Source: Hwanghaeella sp964350445 (lineage in GTDB: Bacteria; Pseudomonadota; Alphaproteobacteria; UBA8366; Aestuariispiraceae). From it: a stretch of 64,000 bases of DNA. Shown here in pieces: positions 22,320-30,500 of this stretch. The stretch spans positions 1 through 64,000 of the forward strand of contig CAYGKA010000009.1 in assembly GCA_964350445.1 (NCBI GenBank), in the 5' to 3' direction. The notes below the pieces were generated by a model that was not told where the DNA came from, searched no databases, and saw nothing but the letters and a program-made list of their open reading frames with translations. Position numbers and translations under genes: made by a program. Numbering within the stretch: the stretch's first letter is position 1; each line of letters begins with the position of its first letter.

Positions 22320-24623
22320 TCAGCCAACGCGGAACGGATTTCCGATGACGATCCGGTGGAAACCGCGATCGCGCTTATATCCGATCATTTTCATATGGAC
22401 ATAGACTGGGCGCTTCAGGTTGTCGTCCGGCCAATATTGGAAGTACTGGCCTGTGCCGATCGCGGGCGTCAGGCTATCGAACATAGCCGCATCCGGGGGG
22501 ATGTCCCTGACCGGAAAACCGAACTGATCGGGCGGCAGGACCTTGGCGATCAACTGAGCAGCCTTCTTGAACCCGACTTCAGCGTCGTCTGGATCGGCGT
22601 AGAGCTTACTGTCGACCTGGATCGCGACCAATCTGTTTCCGTTGCGGGTATCGAACTGGGCGATCACGGCGGCGGTGTCGTCCAACCAGGTTTCCGCTTT
22701 CAGGGAACAGGCGACGAAGCCTTCGCCGACCTGTTTACAGACGCTGCTGCGGTCTTTTACCGCCTCCAGCGTATCGGTCCAGGACAGACCGAACATGATC
22801 GGGGTGTAAAGTGCCTGATCAGCGGCCAGGACCAGCGTTTCCTGTACGTCGACATGTTTCGCCCGGGCGGCGAAATCGGCAGCCCGCAGGCCTTCGCCGG
22901 TTTCGAAGGTCGGATCCGCACCCAAGGTCAGCAACCCATCCACCATACGCGTATCGCCGACATAGGCCGCCTGCATGAGCGGCGTCATCCCGGAAGAGCC
23001 TACGTGGTTCGGATCGATACCGATTTTTCGGATCGTGGGCGCGATTTGCCGTAGGCTGTTGTTATCTGCCGAACGGCTCAAGGTTCTCAAAATCCCGCGC
23101 GAGGGACGGGCCCCTTGCGCCGCCAAGGCTTCCGCATGGTCCGGCCGTCCCTGCAGCAGGGCAAAATCGAGTAGGGACGTCAGGTCGGTGGGGCTTTGGA
23201 TGACAGGGGATTCCGCCAGTGAGGCGACTTCCACGGTCCCGGTCGGCTGGGTAATCAGTTTGATGAGGTCTTCGACCGTGCCGAATTCAATCGCGTTGGC
23301 CAATGCGGCCTGATAGGCGGCCCGTTCCTTGACGAAAGCGGGTTTGCGCGGCGGACGCGGGAATTCATCGGCGATTTCAAGCTGGGACGCATCGCCGGCG
23401 ACAGCGGTCGTGAAGGCGGAGCCGGCAGTCGGGGACGCGGTTTCGGAGGCGATCAGATGCAGTCCCTCGGCCTTGCCGTCTGCATTGGATTCGGCGACTT
23501 GAACCGGTGCGACGGGCATGGACCCAACCGGCGACACGTAGGCATCAAGCGGTTCCTGCAGGGAAGCCTGCATGGCGTAGGCTTCTTCCTGGGTCAGGGG
23601 GGCGGGCGAGACGGGCTTCGCTGCCGTTTGGGTAACGCTTCCAGCGGGACCTGTCGTCGCGATTGCCAGGGACGCGGCGACCAAATTGGCGCCAGGTTTG
23701 CGGTTTTCTTCTTCCAAGTCCTTGCCGGAAAAGGCTGCCATGGCCACCGGCGCGGTATTGTCGGCTGACGTGCCCGGCTGAGCTGTGGAAGAGGGGCGGA
23801 TCTCAGATTGGCTGGTAAAGTGGGTTCCGATTGTTCCTTCGTCACCCCAAGCGACCGGCCAGCCGCTATCCGCGTCTTCGACACTTTCCTGCGGAACGAC
23901 GGAGGGGGCGGGTGTGGCCGATTTTGGCGCACGCGCCAGATTGGTCGTCGCGCCATTGGTTCCAGTGCCGATCCGCTGGTAAATGGCGGCCGCGATACTG
24001 CCTGACTGTTCCGGCGCAAGTCCGGAGACCGCGACACCAACGGCGAAAGCGCCGACCATGACACCCGCCAACAGGCGCGACCGCGTTCCATCCCGTCGGG
24101 GCAGGGCGCCGCGCGTCGGCTTCCGGAACAATTCCTGCTGCAAGGCGCGCGATCCTTCCAGGCCCTCCGCGATCCGCGGCGGAACTGCTTCATGGCGCTT
24201 GGTTCTGGAATCGTGCGGGATCGGGTTTGCCGATGTTGCGATCGCGGCTGCGCGTTCTTCCGGGGCGATGTGCTGGTCTACGGGCGCCGCGGCGGGCACC
24301 AACGGGGCAATCGTCCCAATAAGGTCCATGCGTGCATGGTCCAGTCCCGTGCGGCCCGCCGTCCCGGCGAAACGGGCTCCGCTACCGTCGAAGACCACGA
24401 TCTCGAAGAACTCGGTTTGTCCCTTTTGCATGTGGAAACAGGCTTCGAGCAAACGGACCGCATCGTAATGTCCGTCCTGGGAAATAGTACCGGTACGGAC
24501 CATGGCGGCCCCGGCATCGGCGATTTGCTCATGGTTCCGCCAATGGCCGGCTTGCATGACTTGCAGCCAGTACGTTCTTGATCCGCTGTCGTGCGACAAG
24601 GACTGTTCCGTTTGATTCGGCAT
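22320..24623 (-). CDS. Large membrane-anchored protein with ankyrin-like repeats
   Basis: A 767-residue protein I cannot assign to a known family. Visible parts: a soluble N-terminal domain (about 1-130, starting with SRTYWLQVMQAGHWRN); one transmembrane helix (about 183-203, RLLAGVMVGAFAVGVAVSG); a long Pro/Ala/Ser/Thr-rich low-complexity region (about 205-430); ankyrin-like helical repeats (about 440-620, including GMTPLMQAAYVGDTRMVDGLLTLGAD); and a compact C-terminal domain with two cysteines (SSVCKQVGEGFVACSLKAETW). The charge pattern suggests an N-terminus in the cytoplasm and the ankyrin part in the periplasm (inference). It starts 46 bp upstream of the EamA gene on the same strand. Confidence 0.72.
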   Translation of the reverse strand: MPNQTEQSLSHDSGSRTYWLQVMQAGHWRNHEQIADAGAAMVRTGTISQDGHYDAVRLLEACFHMQKGQTEFFEIVVFDGSGARFAGTAGRTGLDHARMDLIGTIAPLVPAAAPVDQHIAPEERAAAIATSANPIPHDSRTKRHEAVPPRIAEGLEGSRALQQELFRKPTRGALPRRDGTRSRLLAGVMVGAFAVGVAVSGLAPEQSGSIAAAIYQRIGTGTNGATTNLARAPKSATPAPSVVPQESVEDADSGWPVAWGDEGTIGTHFTSQSEIRPSSTAQPGTSADNTAPVAMAAFSGKDLEEENRKPGANLVAASLAIATTGPAGSVTQTAAKPVSPAPLTQEEAYAMQASLQEPLDAYVSPVGSMPVAPVQVAESNADGKAEGLHLIASETASPTAGSAFTTAVAGDASQLEIADEFPRPPRKPAFVKERAAYQAALANAIEFGTVEDLIKLITQPTGTVEVASLAESPVIQSPTDLTSLLDFALLQGRPDHAEALAAQGARPSRGILRTLSRSADNNSLRQIAPTIRKIGIDPNHVGSSGMTPLMQAAYVGDTRMVDGLLTLGADPTFETGEGLRAADFAARAKHVDVQETLVLAADQALYTPIMFGLSWTDTLEAVKDRSSVCKQVGEGFVACSLKAETWLDDTAAVIAQFDTRNGNRLVAIQVDSKLYADPDDAEVGFKKAAQLIAKVLPPDQFGFPVRDIPPDAAMFDSLTPAIGTGQYFQYWPDDNLKRPVYVHMKMIGYKRDRGFHRIVIGNPFRVG

Positions 24624-24885
24624 TCTTTGCTACTCTCGCCGTCTTCCTGATATCCGAGTTTCCGGTCCGATAATGCGGGGCCGGACCATGCCGGACTTTA
24701 ATTCTAGCGGTGAAAACTATATCGCAAAGCACTGGTAAGGCAAAATAAAAAGCCGGAAAATTTGGGCCATATGACCATCCGGTTAGAGTATTCACATACA
24801 AATTACTTTTGCCGTTAAGTAGTCGTAAAAGAAACGAGGGGGCATTGGCATGGGTTAGGTGACAATTCCATTCTTGTCATTGGGC

Positions 24886-24940
24886 TGGCGCAAAGGGTAG
24901 GCATCGCCGGGTATGAAAATCCGAACCTGAGGACCGACCG
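24886..24940 (+). repeat. 55-bp direct repeat, left copy (likely contig overlap)
   Basis: Identical base for base to 25041-25095 and directly abuts the N run. The length and position match two contigs sharing one terminal k-mer that the scaffolder did not merge. It is probably not a biological repeat. Confidence 0.9.
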
Positions 24941-25040
24941 NNNNNNNNNNNNNNNNNNNNNNNNNNNNNNNNNNNNNNNNNNNNNNNNNNNNNNNNNNNN
25001 NNNNNNNNNNNNNNNNNNNNNNNNNNNNNNNNNNNNNNNN
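24941..25040. other. Assembly gap (100 N)
   Basis: A run of exactly 100 N, a default scaffold spacer. Because the flanks share 55 bp, the true distance may be zero, and the intergenic region could be about 155 bp shorter than drawn. Confidence 0.95.
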
Positions 25041-25095
25041 TGGCGCAAAGGGTAGGCATCGCCGGGTATGAAAATCCGAACCTGAGGACCGACCG
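25041..25095 (+). repeat. 55-bp direct repeat, right copy (likely contig overlap)
   Basis: Second copy of 24886-24940. It ends 3 bp before the folP start codon, so this copy carries the native upstream region of folP (GACCGACCG before the ATG). Confidence 0.9.
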
Positions 25096-25098
25096 CCC

Positions 25099-26037
25099 AT
25101 GCTCATGCCGGACAAAAAGCGTGCGGACATGCCTGCCCTTCCCTGGACAGACCGCTGCGCGGTGATGGGGATCGTGAATGTCACGCCCGACTCTTTCTCA
25201 AGCGACGGTTTGGCCGTGGCCCCGCGAGGAACGGACGACCAGGGATTGATAGACCTGGCCTTGTCCCAGGCCGCAAGTTTTGTCGACCATGGCGCGGATA
25301 TTCTGGATATCGGCGGCGAGAGCACACGTCCCGGCGCCGCCCCGGTTCCTGCCGGCGAAGAACTGGACCGTGTCGTGCCGGTCGTTGAGGCCATTGCCGC
25401 GCGGTTTCCCAGCACGCTGATCTCCGTTGACACCTACAAATCGACCGTGGCAAGGGCCGCCTTGGATGCCGGCGCGCATATCGTCAACGACGTTTGGGCA
25501 GGACGGGCGGATGAGGACATGCTGCCCTTGGCGGCCAAACGCGGTGTGCCGATCATCCTGATGCACAATCGGGCACGATGGGGCGCAGCCAGCCAGGATC
25601 CCAAGCTGGGGGGAAGTTACGAAGCGCCGCAGTATGACGATTTCATGCAGGACATTCTGGCAGAAATGCGGGCCATGGCGATGGCCGCTGAAAAGGCGGG
25701 CGTCGCGCGCGAGTGCATCGTGCTGGATCCAGGTATCGGCTTTGGCAAAACGTTGGACCAGAACCTGACTCTAATCCGGCAGGTCGGGCCGATGCGGGAC
25801 CTGGGATACCCGATCTTGCTGGGGCCGAGCCGGAAAAGCTTTATCGGTAAAGTGCTCGATGTCGAACCTGGTGACCGCTTGATGGGAACCGCCGCCAGTG
25901 TCGCGGTCGGTGTCATGCAAGGGGCGGATATCGTCCGCGTGCATGACGTGCAGGCAATGACCCAGATCGTTCGCATGACGGAAGCAATCCTGACGAGCGG
26001 CCGGGATGGGGGAGACGGCGATGGCCGGCGTGGTTGA
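25099..26037 (+). CDS. folP: Dihydropteroate synthase
   Basis: A 312-residue TIM-barrel enzyme that condenses 7,8-dihydropterin-pyrophosphate with p-aminobenzoate in folate synthesis, the target of sulfonamides. Family blocks are all present: GIVNVTPDSFS near residue 25, DIGGESTRPGA near 75, DPGIGFGKT near 215 and GPSRKSFIG near 245. The usual LMHM motif reads LMHNR, a common alphaproteobacterial variant. The gene overlaps folK, so the two folate steps are co-translated. An ATG two codons downstream (25105) is an alternative start. Confidence 0.96.
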   Translation: MLMPDKKRADMPALPWTDRCAVMGIVNVTPDSFSSDGLAVAPRGTDDQGLIDLALSQAASFVDHGADILDIGGESTRPGAAPVPAGEELDRVVPVVEAIAARFPSTLISVDTYKSTVARAALDAGAHIVNDVWAGRADEDMLPLAAKRGVPIILMHNRARWGAASQDPKLGGSYEAPQYDDFMQDILAEMRAMAMAAEKAGVARECIVLDPGIGFGKTLDQNLTLIRQVGPMRDLGYPILLGPSRKSFIGKVLDVEPGDRLMGTAASVAVGVMQGADIVRVHDVQAMTQIVRMTEAILTSGRDGGDGDGRRG

Positions 26038-26524
26038 ACCTGTTTTCATCGCGCTTGGGTCGAACCTGGGTGACCGTGCCCGGCATATCCGCGACGCAGC
26101 GGGCTTGCTCGATGCCTCCGGCGATTTCGCGGTGACCGCGATTGCCCCGTTCTACGAGTCGGCGCCGATGTATGTGGAAGATCAGCCGAGTTTCGTGAAC
26201 ACGTGCCTGATGGGGCGTTCGTTCGTTTCGGCGGACTGTCTGTTGACGGTGCTTAAGGACGTTGAGAACAAAGTCGGACGGCAGGCGACCTATCGGAACG
26301 GTCCCCGCGTCATAGATCTCGACGTTGTTTTTTTCGGGGCCGAAATCCTGGAAACCGCGGATCTGACGGTTCCCCATCCGCGCCGGTTGGAAAGACTGTT
26401 CGTGCTTCAACCCATGGCGGATCTTGCGCCGGACTTCATAGATCCTGAAACGGGGCAAACCATCGCCGCCCATTTGGCACGGCAGCCAGGGCCGATGCTT
26501 CGACGCATGGAAACGACCCGCTGA
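26021..26524 (+). CDS. folK: 2-amino-4-hydroxy-6-hydroxymethyldihydropteridine diphosphokinase
   Basis: About 167 residues. HPPK motifs: ALGSNLGD, FYESAPMYV, and the signature RNGPRVIDLDVVFFG with the two Mg-binding aspartates, then VPHPRRLERLFVL. It makes the substrate of FolP. The ATG at 26021 has GGGGGAG 6 nt upstream; an in-frame ATG at 26006 does not. It overlaps the end of folP by 17 bp. Confidence 0.95.
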   Translation: MAGVVEPVFIALGSNLGDRARHIRDAAGLLDASGDFAVTAIAPFYESAPMYVEDQPSFVNTCLMGRSFVSADCLLTVLKDVENKVGRQATYRNGPRVIDLDVVFFGAEILETADLTVPHPRRLERLFVLQPMADLAPDFIDPETGQTIAAHLARQPGPMLRRMETTR

Positions 26525-26798
26525 TCCGCCTGTTCGGCATGGGGTCTTGTTAAATCTATATTAAGAAAATCTAACATAGGGTATGATCGTACGGTTGCGA
26601 TGGTGCTTTGGAAGTTGGCGGCTATTTGCATATCGGCCATGCAGGGAAAGCATTGGCCAAGCTTCCGACGACACAGCATATGGTTTTGTGCATTGCAACA
26701 TTTCGGAACAATTGGAGTTGATCCGGGCTGAGAGGCAAACCGGAACAAATGAGAGGTGGGGCCCTGTTCAGGGGAACTTACACCGGATTTCAGAGGCT

Positions 26799-27119
26799 AT
26801 GATGACTGAACAGTATGAAATGAAGATGACGACTTTGGCCCCTTGGGCGACGGGTGGCCAATGGCTTCGTTCCTTACGCGACCGCGCTGAAATTACGGCG
26901 CGCGAACTGGCGGAACAAGTCGGTGCACCGTCGGTCGTTTGGCTGCTCGAAGTTGAAGCAGGGCTTCGGCCTGTGCCGTCTTCCATGTACAAGACATATG
27001 CGAAGAACCTCGGTGTGGTTGTCAGCGATTTCGCCGCGTCCTGTCTGCGCCATTACGACCGCAAGGCCTATGACGCGCTGTTCGGCGCCGAAGAACGGAA
27101 GCTGAGCGTCGCCGCTTAA
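26799..27119 (+). CDS. Small XRE-type helix-turn-helix protein
   Basis: About 106 residues with a Cro/C1-like HTH (LRSLRDRAEITARELAEQVGAPSVVWLLEVEAGLRPVP, here given as flanking blocks LRSLRDRAEITAREL and GAPSVVWLLEVEAG). The end (LRHYDRKAYDALFG) is of unknown function. The frame is open upstream to 26583, but the first 70 codons look non-coding and the ATG pair at 26799/26802 follows a purine-rich stretch. A strong terminator follows at 27211. It is a probable regulator with unknown target; similar short proteins are widespread in Rhodospirillales. Confidence 0.75.
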   Translation: MMTEQYEMKMTTLAPWATGGQWLRSLRDRAEITARELAEQVGAPSVVWLLEVEAGLRPVPSSMYKTYAKNLGVVVSDFAASCLRHYDRKAYDALFGAEERKLSVAA

Positions 27120-27210
27120 TCGCAACCTAGTCAATGTATAAGGCATGGTGGGCCGCCGGTTAGGCGACAGTCCCGACCATGCCGATCCGGGACCCCTTCC
27201 TCCCGCATAC

Positions 27211-27237
27211 CCCCGTGTCCCGTGGACGCGGGGTTTT
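27211..27237 (+). terminator. Rho-independent terminator of the XRE gene
   Basis: 10-bp GC-rich stem (27211-27220 with 27224-27233, one G-U pair), 3-nt loop CGT, then TTTT. It ends 92-118 nt downstream of the XRE stop. Confidence 0.8.
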
Positions 27238-27287
27238 GCTTGGTTGAAACTGCATGCTCAACGCTTTCCGACTCCAGAGAGTTGAAA

Positions 27288-27824
27288 ATGCCCCAGGATT
27301 TTCAGTTGTTCCGTGGCCTGATTGCGGAATTCGACGGGAAGTCTCCGACAGTCTTGACGGAGGCGGCGGTCCGTTTCCGGTCCCGTCCAGGTTATCATAG
27401 CTGGTTGCCTGACCTGGCCAGAGATCCATCGGAGGCCGTGTCCAGCGGTGCCACTTGGCTGATCAAGCATGAATTGGAGGAGGGGTGGCGCCCGACGGAA
27501 GAATGGGTTCTGTCCCTGGCCGGCGCGCTTTCCGGCGTCCGGGTCTGGAACGCGTCGCTGCATATCTGCCAGTCGGTTCGGCGATTGCCGTTGCCGCCCG
27601 GCAGTCGGCCCGCCTTTCATGCCTGGATCGTTCCGCTTTTAAAACATCAACGTCCCTTTCTACGCGCCTGGGCTTTGGATGCCTTGTGTTGTCTTGCCCA
27701 GGCCGACGGGGCATATGGGCCCGACGCGAGAGCCGCCTTGCAACAATCGTTGGATGACCAGGCGGCGTCGGTGCAGGCAAGGGCCCGTGCGCTGAACCGT
27801 GAACACCCCCGCCCGATTGGCTAG
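27288..27824 (+). CDS. Hypothetical helical (HEAT-like) protein
   Basis: A 178-residue soluble protein, start MPQDFQLFRGL at 27288 after an AGAGAG-type site. It is made of short amphipathic helices with Trp/Leu-rich repeats: WLIKHELEEGW, VWNASLHICQSV, FLRAWALDALCCLAQ. This looks like a short HEAT or Armadillo-like scaffold. I do not recognise the family. It is convergent with the vWA gene (20 bp apart). Codon use matches the housekeeping neighbours. Confidence 0.7.
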   Translation: MPQDFQLFRGLIAEFDGKSPTVLTEAAVRFRSRPGYHSWLPDLARDPSEAVSSGATWLIKHELEEGWRPTEEWVLSLAGALSGVRVWNASLHICQSVRRLPLPPGSRPAFHAWIVPLLKHQRPFLRAWALDALCCLAQADGAYGPDARAALQQSLDDQAASVQARARALNREHPRPIG

Positions 27825-27844
27825 AGCAAATTCTGCTTTCGGCG

Positions 27845-28621
27845 TCAGGAGAGAAGATTCGACCCGCAAGCCTTGATAATGGACAGGATCGCTTCGGCCG
27901 TTCCCTTGCCCGACCACCGCGTGGAAACATAAAGGCCGCCCGTCGTCGCGGCATAGCTGCGCATCAGTGACGCGACTTCCTCGTCGGGGGCATCGGTCAA
28001 ACCGCTTGTCGGAACCTGGATAGCGGAGATGCGGATTCCCTTTTCCAGTGCCTGAGCAGCGAAGGAGAGGGCCCGACGGTCGTCGACGCCGGGTTCGAAG
28101 TCGTCGTCGAACCCGCCCGGGCGGTTGTCGGTAATCAGCACCAGTATTCTGCTGTGGGATTTCCACTCGCCCGCGAAATCCCCGCTCTGCGGACGGGCGT
28201 CGGCGGCAAGCCCGTTGATGGCGGTGTTCATGGCTTCGTCTGAGGCTTCAGGACCGCCATCCCCGCCATCCGCGCGTAGCGTCCGAATGCTGCGCCTGAG
28301 GGCGGTAGCCTTTTCCGCTGGAGTCGGGTCGCCGTTCAGGTCTTCCAATACCCGGATTTGATCGTCGAAAGCGATCAAACCCAGCCTGAACTCGCCTACG
28401 GAAACCTTCTCAATCAGGGAGATGATGGCGGCGGATTCGCGTTTCATCTCTCCGATCGCGGTGGCCAGACTGAAAGTCGTGTCGATCAGAATGACCAAGT
28501 CCACGCTTCCGCAGGCGACCACGGGTGGTTCTTCTTCCGGTTTCGTGTCCTGTCCAAGGGCGCTCGTCGCCATGACGAGGACAAAGACGACGAACGGTGC
28601 AAAGAGGCGCTCCGGGCGCAT
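27845..28621 (-). CDS. Exported von Willebrand factor A (vWA) domain protein
   Basis: A 258-residue protein with a signal peptide (residues 1-23, ending SALG before QDTKPEE). A vWA domain fills the rest. The MIDAS motif reads DTTFS (Asp47, Thr49, Ser51), a conservative variant of DxSxS; the later Thr and Asp positions may be supplied by SDEAMN and ITDNRPGG. It likely binds a divalent metal and a partner protein in the periplasm. It starts 17 bp before the acyl-CoA dehydrogenase stop on the same strand, but with no clear functional link. Confidence 0.83.
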   Translation of the reverse strand: MRPERLFAPFVVFVLVMATSALGQDTKPEEEPPVVACGSVDLVILIDTTFSLATAIGEMKRESAAIISLIEKVSVGEFRLGLIAFDDQIRVLEDLNGDPTPAEKATALRRSIRTLRADGGDGGPEASDEAMNTAINGLAADARPQSGDFAGEWKSHSRILVLITDNRPGGFDDDFEPGVDDRRALSFAAQALEKGIRISAIQVPTSGLTDAPDEEVASLMRSYAATTGGLYVSTRWSGKGTAEAILSIIKACGSNLLS

Positions 28622-28638
28622 GGACCTCCTTCAGAGAG

Positions 28639-30432
28639 TTAGAACAGCTCTTCCTCCAACGCCATGACCGTGGCGTGACCTCCGATGATGGGGGCGAGCA
28701 GACCAGCCGTCAGCGGCAGGACGTTTTCGGCGTAGAAACGGGCGACCAACAATTTGGTGTCGTAGAAGGAGCCATCGCCATTGGCCGCGCCGGCGCGTTT
28801 TTCGACGGCGGTCTTCGCGATACGCGCCATCATGGCGCCGCCTGCGGTCTGGCCGAAGAGGCGAAGATACGTGGTCGCGCCGGCATGTGCCGCATCCGGC
28901 GAGTCCGCGCCTTCCGTCAGCAGCCATTCGGTAGCCTGTTCCAAGGTGTCGACCGCGGCGGCAAGATTCCGGCGGATAATGGGGAGGACTTCGTCCTCGA
29001 TTTGCCCGAGCCCATTCACCAGAGAATGCAGTTCGTCGATATACTCGTGCATGGCGTCGCCGCCGTCGCGGAGGATTTTCCGGCCGATCAGATCTGCCGC
29101 CTGAATCCCGTTCGTGCCTTCATAGATCGGCAGGATGCGGGCGTCGCGGTAGTGCTGCGCTGCGCCGGTTTCTTCGATGAAACCCATGCCGCCATGGACC
29201 TGCACGCCGATCGAGGCAACTTCAACGCCGGTATCGGTACACCAAGCCTTGATCACCGGGGTCAGCAGGTCGACCCGCTTGCCCGCCCATTTCCGCCAGC
29301 TTTCGTCCGGATGGCGATGGGAAATATCCAATGTGGTCATGGTGTCGAGTATCAGGGCGCGCATCGCTTCTGTATGCGCCCGCATGGTCAACAGCATCCG
29401 CCGGACATCGGCGTGTTGAATGATGGGTGCTGGGGCGCCGCCGGAACTGGCGCTTTTCCCTTGTTTGCGTTCCTTGGCGAAGTCGCGGGCTTGCTGAAAA
29501 GCGCGTTCGGCGATGGCCAGACCCTGCATGCCGACGGCGAGGCGTGCATTGTTCATCATCGTGAACATGCATTCCAGGCCTCGGTTTTCCTGACCGACCA
29601 GATAGCCGATCGCCCCTTCGTCGTCGCCATAGGCCATGACGCAGGTCGGGCTGGCGGCGATCCCCAGTTTATGTTCCAGAGAGACACAGCGCAGATCGTT
29701 GCGCGCGCCGAGCGTGCCGTCTTCGTTGACCAGGAACTTCGGCACGATGAAGAGGGAGATGCCGCGTGTCCCTTCCGGCGCGTCCGGCAGCCGAGCCAGC
29801 ACGAGGTGGACGATATTGTCCGTCATGTCGTGCTCACCATAGGTGATGTAGATTTTCTGGCCGCGGATCCTGTACTGGTCGCCGTCCCGCTCCGCCTTGG
29901 TCTTGACCTGGCTGAGATCCGAACCGGCTTGCGGTTCCGTCAGGTTCATCGTCCCGGTCCATTCGCCGGAGATCATCTTTTCAAGGTAAATGCCCTTCAA
30001 TGCGTCGGAGGCATGGGCCGAAATCGCCTCGACCGCTCCTTGGTTCAGAAGCGGGCACAGCGACCAAGCCAGGTTCGCCGACTGGAACATTTCCTGTACC
30101 GCGGTCGTGATTGCCCAGGGCAGGCCCTGACCGCCGTATTCGGGGTCGAAGGGAACGGAATTCCATCCCCCGTCGACATAATGGCGATAGGCTTCTTTCC
30201 AGCCATCGGCGGTACGGACGACGCCGTTCTCGATCTGCGCGCCTTGCTTGTCGCCGGAAGCGTTGATCGGCGCCAGGACACCGCTCGCCAGTTTGCTGGC
30301 CTCGTCCAAAATCTGGGCGACGAGATCGGGCGTTGCGTCTTCACAACCGGGCAGGGGTTGAAGCTGGCCGAGCAGGCCCATGTCTTCGAACAGGAATTGC
30401 ATGTCCCGGGTTGGGGCGGAATAGGGGATCAT
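28639..30432 (-). CDS. Acyl-CoA dehydrogenase (DmdC/FadE-like, 597 aa)
   Basis: A 597-residue flavoenzyme, longer than the 380-residue core family because of an N-terminal and a C-terminal extension, as in 3-methylmercaptopropionyl-CoA dehydrogenase DmdC and related proteins. FAD-binding TEPQAGSD is at about 165-172, the catalytic base Glu438 lies in PIYEGTNGIQ, and the C-terminal helix domain ends MALEEELF. It oxidises an acyl-CoA thioester to the enoyl-CoA with electrons passed to ETF. A DmdC role (dimethylsulfoniopropionate breakdown) is only one possibility; no DmdB or DmdD gene is adjacent. Confidence 0.9.
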   Translation of the reverse strand: MIPYSAPTRDMQFLFEDMGLLGQLQPLPGCEDATPDLVAQILDEASKLASGVLAPINASGDKQGAQIENGVVRTADGWKEAYRHYVDGGWNSVPFDPEYGGQGLPWAITTAVQEMFQSANLAWSLCPLLNQGAVEAISAHASDALKGIYLEKMISGEWTGTMNLTEPQAGSDLSQVKTKAERDGDQYRIRGQKIYITYGEHDMTDNIVHLVLARLPDAPEGTRGISLFIVPKFLVNEDGTLGARNDLRCVSLEHKLGIAASPTCVMAYGDDEGAIGYLVGQENRGLECMFTMMNNARLAVGMQGLAIAERAFQQARDFAKERKQGKSASSGGAPAPIIQHADVRRMLLTMRAHTEAMRALILDTMTTLDISHRHPDESWRKWAGKRVDLLTPVIKAWCTDTGVEVASIGVQVHGGMGFIEETGAAQHYRDARILPIYEGTNGIQAADLIGRKILRDGGDAMHEYIDELHSLVNGLGQIEDEVLPIIRRNLAAAVDTLEQATEWLLTEGADSPDAAHAGATTYLRLFGQTAGGAMMARIAKTAVEKRAGAANGDGSFYDTKLLVARFYAENVLPLTAGLLAPIIGGHATVMALEEELF

Positions 30433-30500
30433 GTAATACGGCTCCCTGACACTACTGTTAACATTGCGATTGGCGCGAACGCCGAATGGACCTGCCTTCG

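Larger units (their letters stand above)
24624..25098. other. Intergenic region containing an N gap
   Basis: 475 bp between the ankyrin-like gene (minus) and folP (plus). It includes 100 Ns (24941-25040). AT-rich stretches at 24700-24830 probably hold promoters. No gene seen outside the gap. Confidence 0.7.
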
